In this document: in pieces, positions 12,001-24,000 of the stretch | Numbering within the stretch: position 1 is the first letter of the stretch | Layout: the number at the start of each line of letters is the position of its first letter | DNA from: Aaosphaeria pasadenensis | Taxonomy: Eukaryota > Ascomycota > Dothideomycetes > Pleosporales | Direction of reading: 5' to 3' | NCBI GenBank assembly: GCA_022813625.1 | Contig: JAKLMB010000023.1 | Span: 310,001-374,000 of the forward strand | Length of the DNA stretch: 64,000 bases | Program-made: the position numbers and the translations under genes | The notes under the pieces: model-generated | Seen by the model: only the letters and a program-made list of their open reading frames with translations | The model's database searches: none | Told to the model about the DNA's origin: nothing

Positions 12001-15000
12001 GTCGAAGCCCTGGCAACTACTGAACCCACTGAGACAAACCAAAGAGAGGAGAAGTCAATCCCATCTGATCCCGTTGAGCCTTCTCAACCTAAGGCCCTCG
12101 CACTAGCTCCCGTGACCGACATTAGTGCACTTCCACCAGCCTCTGAAGTAGTCCCCGAACCTGTTAAGGAGGCAATAACCCCCAGCGAGCAACCCATCGC
12201 CGACGAAGAAGCCGCGCCAACTACCAAGAAATCGAAAAAGAAGAAGGGCAAGAAAGGCAAAGCCGCTGATACCGAACCGTCTACACCTAGCTCAGAGCAA
12301 CCACCCGAACTCGTGGAGCCCACTGAGCTTATAGTACCCGTTGAGGCATCTCAAACTGAAGTTACTACGCCTGCTGTACTTGATGAACAGCTAAAAGAAG
12401 CTGAAGGTCTAAGCAACGATGGCGCTCTGGAACCTCAAAGAGAGACGGACAGTATAGAGCCGATTCTGGAGCATGATAGTGTTCCACCTGCCATTTCCAT
12501 ATCAGATAAGGACGAAGAGAGCAAACAGGAACCGCCTGTCGACTCTGCTTCGACTATTCCTGCCACCAACTTCGTTCCCGAGACTGCCCTGCCCCTTGAG
12601 TCTACCGAACCTACCGACTCTTCTCTCCATAGTGGTAAAGCTGATGCAACTGCGCTGCCTTCTGTCTCCAAAGCAATCGAAGAACCCAAAGAAGCCAATG
12701 AAGAGGCAGCAACTCTCGATGAGCAAGTCGACACAGCTACACCTGCTATTTCCAAGAAAGAGAAGAAAAAGAAAGGCAAAAAGGCAAAGGCCGCTGAAGT
12801 TGAACAGGTGCCCGAAGTCGCTCAATCCCCGGAGAACACTGAGGTCGACCCTCTGCAAATAGAGACTGCTGAGCCTTCTCAAACTGATACTGCTGAACCC
12901 CTACCCACCTCTGATAGCCCTGAAAAGAATGAGAAAGCACTGCTTGAGACTGTCGTCGATGAGGCCGATGCTACGGCTCTCTCTAAAAAAGAGAAGAAGA
13001 AAAAGGCGAAGGCAAGCAAGACAGCAGACATGGAAACAAGCGAGCCGGCAATTGAGGCAGCTCTTGAAACCGTGCCAATTGATCGTGATCTAGAAACGGT
13101 CCCGCAAATTGAATCCATCGTTGAAAACCCACAGGCAGAAGCAAGCACCCAAGATGCCTTGGAGGAGGGAAAGGCCATTGTTGAAGAACCGCAACCAACC
13201 GATGAAGCTGAAGCCGAGCCAATTCCGACCTTGTCCAAGAAAGAGAAGAAGAAAAAGAAGGGCAAGAAGAACCAGGATGCACTTTCAGAGCCAGCGACTC
13301 CGAGCCTCGAAGAACCACCTTCTCTCGATAAGGAAGCCGAGTCGAATGACAATGCTGCGACTGAGCCTATCATTCCTGCTGCTGAAGGATCATCGGTGGA
13401 GTTAGATACAAAAGAAGAGGTTGCTCCCGTTCCTGGACTTCTGCCCGATGAAACTGCACCAACTCCTGCTGAAGAGCAAACTGCCGAGGCCACCGAACCC
13501 CAACCAGAGAAGGCAGTAGGAGACGAGGTTCCGGTCTCTAAGAAGAGCAAGAAGAAAAAGGGGAAAAAAGGCTCTATTATCTCACCTGAACCCGAGATAA
13601 CGGCAGATGACTCAGATCAACCTCCGATCCCAGCCGTGGAGGCAAGCATTGAGGAAGCCCTGCCGGAATCATCGACGTCACTTCCAGATGAACCGACCGT
13701 GGAGAAGTTCGATGTTCCTGTCACTAAACCTCCTAGTGCGACTCCCGGAGAGGCTCAGGTTCCAGAGGCTTCTGTTGAGGACGACCCGACTGCACTGGCG
13801 TCATCCAAGAAGAGCAAGAAAAAGAAAGGCAAGAAGAACAAAACTGCCGTAGAAGAACCCGAGCCAGAATCAGTATCAGATGCCAAGGAGCTTGACAGTG
13901 TAGTTCCACCTGAACACGAAAAGGCCTCTCAAACAGCTGAAGCACAACTGGACAAGACCGAATCTAGCGAAGTCGAACAGGCTGCCAATATTGTACCAGT
14001 CAAGGAGGATATTGCTCCTGTCGATGAGACCACCGTGGAATCTACCCCACTTGCCACTGTTCCGATCGATGAAAGTGACTTGGCAGTGCCTGCGACAGAG
14101 GAGAAAGTTGAGGACAAGGCCGCAACTGAGGGAGAGACCGCCTCGCAAGAAATTGCATCCCCTTCAGAAACCCCATTGACCAAGGGAGACATCGAGCAGG
14201 CTACCGCACTCGAGACCACACCCAGTGATGTCCGCATAGACCCAGAGGACCCAGCCATTCAAGTCGAAGGAGCAATAAGGGAGCAGCCCGCTGAAACAGT
14301 AACAGCCAGCAAGTCAGGCAAGAAAAAGAAGAACAAGAAGAGCAAGGCCATCGAAGAAGAGTCACTCGATCTTACGCCAGAAGCAGAGGAACCTCTCACT
14401 TCTGCATCTGTCGAACCCTCTGCAGAAACTCCAATTGTACCCGAGGTTGCAGACTCAAAGGAACTGCCTGTGGGCGAGGATTCCCTGCAATCTGCCGAGG
14501 TTGCCAATGATGGAGCAGCAGTCCCTTCCAAGAAAGACAAGAAGAAAAAGAAGGGTAAGAAAGGGAAAGCAGACGAAGTCGACCCTGAGATATCTACTCC
14601 CATCGATACCCCTGCAGAGGTGACCAAAATCGCGGAAGGCGATGCCCCACCGGAATCCGAAGTAATCGATAATCAAACAGCCGTGCCTGCCTCACAGGAT
14701 GTAATTTCAGAGAACTTAGAGGCTGCTGAGCCTTCAGAACCTTCTGAGGTCCTCCCTAGCTTGGAGGGTTCCTTCGACAGAGCATTGCCGGATCCAGAGA
14801 CCGTTGCGGCAGAGACTGAAGCCACCCTTCCCAAGAAAGACAAGAAAAACAAGAAGGACAAGAAGAGCAAGAACGTAGAGCCTGAAGTACAAGCCGAGCC
14901 TGTGATCCCGGCTATCCCGGATTCCCCTCAACCCGAAGCGCAGGAAGCCCCAACAGAGAACTTGAAGCCTGATGCCGCCATACAGGTTGAGCCCTCTACT

Positions 15001-18000
15001 GAAGAACCTTCCGTCACGGAAAAGATTCAGGAGACTGAGGCTAAACAAGAACTGCCGCAGGTTGAGGAGCCAGTGGTTGATACGGCTGCAACTTCGTCAA
15101 AGAAAGACAAGAAAAAGAAGAAGGGGAAGAAAGGAAAGGATGCTACTGAGCCCGAACTCACCACTCCTATGGATCCAGAGGTACCATCTGAGCTAGCTGG
15201 CCCTTCCGAAGCCAGTGAAGCTCCCACCGGATTGGCAGCTCCTGAGGTCGCTACGGTTACGTTTGATGGCCCTTCAGATGGCCCCACACGCACGACAAAT
15301 GCTGCTAATGAGGCCGTGGCCTCGACTGGTTCTGAATCCCTAGAGGTGCAGCAACTACCCGACGAGACTCCTTCGACAGAAATCCAGCCTGAGTTGCTTG
15401 GGGCTCAAGACACAGAGGGTGCAGACAAGGACGCTATTACAGATGTCACATTATCAAAGAAGGAGAAAAAGAAGAAAAAGAAGGCATCAAAGGCAGCCCA
15501 AGATGAAAAAGCAAATGAACCATTATCTACGCCAACGCAGGAGCTACCCCTGTCTGATACAGTCACGCAAAGTTCCGAGATCAACACGCCAACCGACGAG
15601 CAAACCATCGTTGAACCTACCAGCGACATTGCTCAATCGCAACGGGAATCCCGGCCTCCGACTTCAGTAGATGCTCCAGCCGATGAGGCTCCTCTAGAGC
15701 TTGAAAAGAAACAGGAGGATGCACCCGAGGAGGTGGTTACTACTTCTAAGAAAGACAAGAAAAAGAAGAAGAAAGGAAAAGAACAAGCATCCACCGAGAC
15801 CCTCATGGAACCAATTGTCGATACCAACACTGATGAGCAGACTGTTGTTGAGGGATCTGAACAACTTGCAGCCCAACCGGAATCCAGTCTTGACGAACAA
15901 CCTTCCACTACTGGACAGGCTGAAGCATCGCTCGACAAAGCCATCGAAGATAACAGGGACGACAAGGCATATGGCACGACCACAGAACCGGCAGCCATGG
16001 GTTCAGACACTCTTGACAAAGTATCTTCAGAACCAGCAGTTGAAGAAGTGGTGGCGTCTGAAGAGCAGCAAGTCGCCGACGAGCCAGCGCCGATGTCGAA
16101 GAAGGACAAGAAAAAGGCGGCGAGAAACGCAAAGCGAGCATCTTCTGCCGCACTTGATACTTCGGAACCACCCGGGACCGTTATCCTGCCTGTTGAGCAA
16201 ACCGAGGCTGCAGTTACCCCGGACCCATCATCCACTTCTCCAGGGGCAAGTCAAGATAATGAGCCGCCCGTCCTTCCTCAAGCCAATGAAAACAATGAAG
16301 AAAAGCAAATCGAGGTTCAAAAGGCTGCCGAAGAGATTGTCGACAAACCGGCCGATGTACAAGATGATGATAGCCAATCTACACTGTCCAAGAAGGATAA
16401 GAAAAAGGCAAAGAAAGCAAAGAAAGCAGCAGCAAAGGATGCCGACACCCTTGATCCTAGTGTCTCCGCTGCCGCTGGACCAGAGACTACGGAACAGCAG
16501 TCATCTGAGCCATCGGAAGTCCCGCCAGCCGAGTCCATTGAATCTACAGTAGACACTCAGGCTTCCATTGACACTTCAGTTCCTACAGTAGAGCCAACTT
16601 CTGCAGCTGTGGATAGCCTGCCACTTTCCGAACCCGAGAAGCCTGCCGACGAAGAAGTCACCGTCGATCACTTGGTCGAACCAAATACACCTCTTGACAT
16701 TGATCGATCTGCCCTTCCGGTTGAATCCGTGCCAGAGAAGCAAAGTGAAGGTTCTATCACAGAAACTCCGAAGAAAAAGAAAGGAAAGAAGGGCAAGAAG
16801 GGGCAATCAATTGTTGAAGAGCCTGCATCAAAAGAACCTCTTGTACAAGACTTGGCTACCCAAGATGATCCTGTGGTGCAAGGACTGGAACTGCCTGAAT
16901 CTGCTCCCTCCGCTGTTGAGGAGACCCTGCTAAAGAAGGATTTGCTCACGGAGCCTTCGCCGCCTGCCGAGCCATTGACAGCCCCCGAAACTCTGGATGC
17001 ATTGCAAGACACACAGAAACCCCTGGCCTCCGAGAAAGTAAACAAGGGAAAAAAGGACAAGAAGGGCAAGGGAAAAGACGCTCTACTCGAAGAGCCAGCT
17101 TCATCTGAAATTACCACTGAAGCCAAGGATCTTCCATCTGACGAACCGCAGCCCCAGGATCCTCTAGAAGTCTCCGCCTCAGAGACAAAGGTCCAAGACC
17201 CAGAGATCGCTGAACGCATAGCAGAGCCTGCCGAAGACGCTGCGGTTTCCACCACTGAGCCAATAAGCGAGCCTGTCCCTGCCCAAACTTCCCTAGTGAC
17301 GGAAATCAAAGCGGACGACGCGGAAGCTCCGACTACACCCAAGAAGAAGAAAAAGGGAAAGAAGAGCAAACGTAGCTCAGAGATTGAGGAATCTCGGTCG
17401 GCAGACATAGCGCCCCTAGATTCCCTTGTCACGGATGAGAAGGAGGGAGCATCGACTCCTTCGGCAGAAGAAGAGCAAAAGCCCCCCGATAAACCCTCGT
17501 TGACGGATGGTACGCATTCCGAGGACACATCTGGTGCTGGAAAGCAGACGTTGGGACTTTCGCCTGAGAATCAACAGAGTAGAGCTGTTGAGGAGGCATC
17601 ACCGAAGGAGGAGAGCTCCTTCTCTACCAAAGTATCAACCGAGATTCCAGTGGAAGAGGTTTCCACAACTCTGCTTCCAGACACAGATGTTGGCGCGCCT
17701 GGACCTTCATCAGACCTACCGATTGCCGACGACGATGCCATTGTGTCATCCGCCAAAAAGAGTAAGAAGAAAGGCAAGAAAGGAAAGGGAAAGGAATCTG
17801 GCACAGCAACACCGACCCAAGAAATTACTCCCGAAGTGCAGCTGGAAGAGCCCATCTCTTCTGTCGCCCCCACGCCCCCTGCGAACGAGCATCCTTCGGC
17901 TGAAACCCAGCCTGATATCAGCATCCCCCAAGAAGTCAAGACGTTCCGTGAGCCCCACGATGAAGTAGCCGCGCCTCATCAAGACACGGTGGTGGCCGAA

Positions 18001-21000
18001 GGCAACCAGTTTGTACCTGTTGAATCGACCTTGCAAGAAACAACGGCCCTGCCTTCAGAAGAAGTGATACCACAAACGGCACCTGAAGCATATGAATCTA
18101 ACATCATTCTCGGTGCAGAGAACACTGGCCTACCGGAAGAGGCAACCGATTCAACGGCAGTCCTAAAGGATGAAGATGATTTGGTACCTTCTAAGGGCAA
18201 AAAGACGAAGAAAGCCAAGAAATTATCGTCAGAAGAGGTACCCACAGAAGAGTCCACGCCAGACCTCCACGAAACCATTCAACTCAAGGAGGATGCCAAA
18301 GCCGCCGACGCTTCTACATTTCCGGGGTCCTCCGAGCCTGTCAGCACCGTTGAGGGCGGATCGGACCCAACCGTATCAAAGAAAAATAAGAAGGCAAAGA
18401 AGAGCAAGTCATCCGCAACTGAAGATTTGACGCCTTCCGAATCGGACAAGCATGTAGAGCCATCAACTCTGGCAACGGACACTCCATCAACCCAGTCTAC
18501 CACGGCGTATGACATTGTATCTGTGGACCCAAGTACACCTGAGCAATTGCAAACGGAGACCGAACTCAGTCAACCGGTGTCAAAGAAGGACAAAAAGAAA
18601 GCCAAAAAGGCAAAGAAATCAGGCTCAGCTACACCAGTGCCTGATCTGTCTTCTGAAAGTCAAACTGCAGCAGGAAATGAAGCTGTCACCGAGCCCGCCC
18701 CTGCCGTTTCTCAAGAAAGCCAAGTAGAGCCAATTCAGTCTGCCGCAGTAGTTGCCGAACCCGTTCAAGATACCCTGAAGGAGCTTGCGACAGAGCAAGA
18801 GCCAAAGGATTCCGTTACGAGAGAAACTGTGGCTCCGGATCCAGTTGTGTTGCCCACCGAACAGATTCCAGTCAACCTTGAAGCCGTGCCTTCGTCATCT
18901 TCAAATACAGGTGATATCGAAACGGGAAGTAAATCAGAACCGATTCTGACCGTACCAGACCCGGCCTCTACCACCGTCGATGAAGGAGCCAAAGCAGAGT
19001 CTTCCATCGAGCAAGCAAAAGAAGCCCCTAGTTCTGGTGCTGCAGCTCCTGACGTTCAAGAACATGTCTCGGTCACAGAATCAGCACAGCCTTTGTCAAA
19101 GAAGAAACTGAAGAAGGCCAAGGGCAAAAAGTCTGGTGTCGCAACACCGACTGAACCCATGACCGAGGCGAAGACAGATGACGTTGAACAACGTGCACTT
19201 GACGAACAGCCTACGCCCACACCATTGACTGAGACGACCATCTCGGCAGCTGAGCCTTTGGAACAGAAGATTGGAGATACCTCCAATATTTCTCTCGCCG
19301 AACCTGAAAAGTCCACTGAAACAAGCCAAACAGCAGCAGCGGATATAGCTTCAAAGCCGGAGCCTGAGTCTCCTGAGAAATCCGAGGAGGCTCAAGATTC
19401 TAAAACACTTACTCCCAAGAAGCTCAGTAAGAAGGAGAAGAAAGCCAAAAAGTCTGCTGCCTATCTTTCGGAGGAGCAAAATTCTCCCAGTGCTGAAGCA
19501 GTTAAAGAAGTGGCGGACGATTTTGTGAAGCCCACTACTGGAGAGACCCCACAAAATATTCAGCTAGGAGCCACTCTTGAAGCCGCCGAATTCGCTATTC
19601 CGGTCAGTTCTCCACTGCCAAAGCCAAAACCTGAAGCCGAAACCAGTTTGGAAGTCTCACATGATCAAGTCCTCCCAGAGACTTTCACTGAGCCGATTGC
19701 TGAATCTCCCCTTCAGCCTGCGACTAGAGATATTGCCGAATCTATTCTCGAGATTGCACCTGTGCCTGCGTCGGAAGCTGCCCCGGAGCCAGAAGACGAA
19801 CAGGTCGCTATCTCTAAGAAGTCTAAGAAGGAGAAGAAAAAGAGCAAGAAAAATAAAGCTACGCCCCTCGTGGACACGCCAGTCGAAGAATTAGAGATTG
19901 CTCCTACTCAAGTTACCGACCAAGTCGAGGACACTGCAAGAACCTCCAAGGACGCCTCCGCAGTGGACACTTCCACCTCCTTGCCGACTCATGATGATAC
20001 CCCTGCTCCAGACATGATAGCACAACCGGACCTTCCAAAAGATATGGATATGTCGAACGAACCAATCTCACCTTCTCTTAAAGGTTTACAGGAGGAGGTC
20101 GCTAATTTCAAAGCGCGCGCCGAGGCGCTGGAAGAGCGTGCCGACTCTGCCGACCAAAGTACTAAAGAGCCGTCAGCTTCTACGTCTACGTCCGTATTCG
20201 ATGTTGTCTCTGGCTGGTTCAAGAAAGACAAGAAGGAAACCAAGAAAGGCAAAGGAAGCGAGACAATGACTCCTGATCAGCCAACTTCAACCAGAGAACC
20301 TGAAGCAGTTGCCGATAGCAAGAAAGCCGTTCAACAAGACGATAAGGAACCAGCCATACCTCTCCCACTCACATCCACAGATAAAGGAAAGCATAACCCG
20401 ACTTTCCCTGAGCGACTACACGACAAGCCATCTGAAGCTGATGAATCACATGTTGAGCCAGTGGAGTCAAGTACCACCGAGATACCAGTAACCGGTACGT
20501 CGGGTCCGATCACAGAACAGACCGATAGTTCAATTACACCGAGAGGGCTTGCATCTGACGCTGAACCACCGCCCATTCTTCAAGGCGCAATCACTCCAGC
20601 GGATGTGGCTCAAGAGCCTTCGACCAAAGACTCATCCCTTGAAGAATCGCCCACCCTTACTCGTAAAGCTAGTAAAAAGGATAGGAAGAAAGCGAAGGCA
20701 GCGGCGGCTGCAGCAGCAGCAGTACTTGCAGAGTCGGCCCGAGAAACAAAAGACACAGAGGAAGCAACAGCTAAAGACATCAATACACCCAGCTATGACA
20801 ACACGGCGACACCTGCTTCTGTGCACCCCAAAGACGACCCATTCACCAACGACCTTCCTTCCGCTACACAAGAGCTCTCTAAGGGTGGCAAGAGCCGTGA
20901 AGAGACCGCTTCTCTCGTACCAGAGCGCATGGAGCAGACTTCAGCAGCAGAGCCAACAGTGCCGGAAATACAACAATCCTCCAATAAAGGCAAGACAGTT

Positions 21001-24000
21001 GCTCACGATTTGGATACAAGTCAAGATCATATCAGTTCCGGTAGCATTACGACAACACCAGATGCTATGCAAGGTGTTGAGCCTACGCTTGCAGAACTGC
21101 CCAAAACGATCTCTGAGCAAGCGCAAACTGGCGTGGCCTACACTGATCTACACGAGCCAGTCCCAAAGGAATCTATCAGCTCTACTCCAATTGAGGAAGC
21201 GACTGTCACGCCATCCCTTAGTCGCAAGCAAAGCAAAAAAGACAAGAAGGAGAAACGCAAATCGAAGCAATCCGACGCGACTGGCGACGCACTAATTGGA
21301 GTTGAAGACGATATTGCCGCTAGTGTCCAACAATTGCCAGGCCCTGAGGGATCTATCTCACCAAGTGACACTACGGCCATGGATGTAATTGCGCCAATCA
21401 TTCCACATGACAGTGGCACTCGTTTCGAAGATGCTCCGAGCAGAGAGACCACCCCTGATCTAGGTTCATCGCGGTCTGGGACGCCAAAAATCAAGAAGCA
21501 CAAATTTGCTTCTCTCTTTGAATCAGCTGCGACTGAAGAACGTCCCTCACCGATCCGAAGTGTGACTCCCAAACTTCAGCGAAGAGAACTCGAGCCTGAA
21601 GCGAAATCAGTAGAAGCCCCTATCAGTCGCACTACAACACCCAAACCACTCTCTAAGGACATCTGGCCAGAGGCTCCACAGCCAACAACATCAAATACCC
21701 ATTCTTTGACACCAAAGCCACGTTTAGAGAGATCTGTGCTAGAATTCCCAGAGGTTGAACGGGCTCCAATCGCCAAATCTCTAACTACTGAAGCGAAAAA
21801 AGAGATTCCAAGCCAACCTACCCAAGAGCAAACTGTTGAAATACCAGAAGCAAAGTCGCCGCAAACAAATATTGACTTCGCTGCCGCAGTAGCCGCAGGT
21901 TTACAAGAGTCAGGTTTCGACTCAAACATTGTTCTTAACGATCCTGCTTTCCACGGGCCCTCCTCACCTCAGGTAGAACGCGATGTCTCTCCCGACGAAG
22001 ACGTAATGGCTGCTCGTAATGAAGCAAACAAGTCTAAATTCGGCACTCTCGGACGAGTCTCACCACCCCCGCTTTCACAAGAACCCCTGCAAACTGCAGT
22101 ATCAAGCGATTCCCCAGTCAAGGCTGATGTTCCCACTGGCTTTGATCCAATGGATATTCTGAATGATCCAGTTTTCAATCGACGACGAAGTCCACCTGAT
22201 GTACTCGAAGAAGCGGACCCTGAAGAACTCTGGTCATCATCGAACACAGGTGTGAAGGCGAAGGGAAAAAAGAAGAAGAAGGATTCGCCTTCCGATACGC
22301 CTGTGATCGCTAGTCCTGCTGTTGCACTACCCGAAGATTCACATGTTGCAGAAGCACTCGGCAATCATGAGATCATGAAGGATTCAGGCCGCAACATGCC
22401 GCCAGCTGTTGAGATAAGCAAAGAAAACACATCAACGTTCGACAAGCAAAAGGCAGACAAGGATCTAATTCCCAAGGCTCTAGGCAATGAGATGACTGCG
22501 ATCATGGAAACCACTGTTACACCGCTTGAAGATGTATCCGGACAGCTTGCCTCGAGCAAAGGAACGCTCCGATCACTTTCTACGAATGATGATTCTGAAG
22601 CTTCGCCAGCACCAGTCAAGACGGGGAAGAAGGCGAAGAAGGAAAAGAAGGAAAAGAAGCGAGCTTCCAGTACCCAACAAACGGCCATGCCTGAGGCTGT
22701 AGAGGCTCCGGTAATTGAGGCTCCCACGGTTGTGCCTCTTGCCGTTGAGACTCCGGCCGAAAAGCCGGCTAGGAGTATGGATACCGTAGAGCAACAGAAG
22801 CCATCGCTATCTTCGCTTTCCGACCGTCAAGATCGAGATGATCGTGTCTTACCTCGTTCGGAAGTGCTTCAAGATGATCGTGACACTGCTCCACAGTCAG
22901 CGCAAATCACAACCGCTGATGAGGAACGGGAACCTTCAACATCTAAAAACGACAAGAAGAAAGCTAAGAAGAAGCTTGTAGAGACAGAAGTTCCCGAGCA
23001 TTCACAGGGAAAGAAAGTGGACACAAAGTTGGGCGAAGACAAAGATTTCATACCAATTACTACTCCAGAGGTTTCCAAAGCTGCCGCCGAGGATGTACTG
23101 AAAATAGATACCTCAAAGAAGGAAAAGACAGTCAAGCCAAAGTCAAAGCGCTCTAGCACTGCAGAGCCTAGCTTAGGAATCGAGGCTTCATCTGAAGCAG
23201 TCAGCCCACAAGAACGCAATCTAGCTGTTCAAGATGTTCTAACTAAGGAAAGCGAAGAAGCATCAAGACAAGAGAGGGACAAGACAGACAAGAAAGGAGC
23301 ATCCATGGGTCTTTTAGCAGCCGGCGCGGCTGCACTCGGTCTTATCTCGTCACGAAAAGACAAAACATCCAGTCCTCCTGAACGGGCACTGGACGTTAAC
23401 AAAACGCCATCGGGACCTCCGACTTTCGAACAAGAGTCAAAGCCAGCTCACATGGTCGAGTCCGCAGAATACCCATTCCCCCACGTGGCTACGCCAATTG
23501 AGACACCAGCATTGACAACTGACAGGTCGCGGGGGGTAGATTTTCAGGCGGATGATTTGGCTGTACCAGACAAGAAAAAGAAGAGCAGCAAAAAGAGCAA
23601 AGGGAAGGAATTGGAAACGCAAACTAATGAGCGGGAATTAGAACGAATGGACAGTAGAGGCCTTGCGGGTAACACCACGGAAAAGACACCGGCCACGCAG
23701 TCGGCCCGCGAGGCTTCAAGACCAATCCATGAGGGTGTTGCTGTGTCACAAGGAGAGGATATACACGTGTCGCCGGCAATGATACCTGGACCAGTGCACA
23801 GTGTGGAGCAGTCTACGTCTACCAAACGAGAGCTCAGTGACGTAGGAAACAAGACAATATCTCCTCCATCAAAGCCAAGTGGCGTTGTTCCGGCCATTGA
23901 ACATGTCAAGCGAAGAGAACATCCAACTCGGTCTCCAGAGGTCAAGCCACTGGACAAGCGGGTGCATCTCGCCGATCTTGATTTAGAACAATCAACGCTT

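Larger units (their letters stand above)
2497..23610 (+). repeat. Array of more than forty lysine-block repeats (SKKDKKKKKGKK type) in acidic linkers
   Basis: Degenerate Lys-rich blocks of 10-18 residues, typically S-K-K-(D/S/E)-K-K-K-(K)-G-K-K, recur every 70-150 residues through the giant protein. Examples begin near nt 2500, 3240, 6630, 7470, 9270, 9700, 10250, 11260, 12225, 13235, 13800, 14530, 15100, 15750, 16390, 17340, 18585, 19425, 20670, 21230, 22625 and 23570. The linkers are rich in Glu, Pro, Thr, Ser, Val and Ala and are strongly acidic. The result is a regular alternation of positive nodes and negative spacers. Lysines use mixed AAG/AAA codons. Confidence 0.85.
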
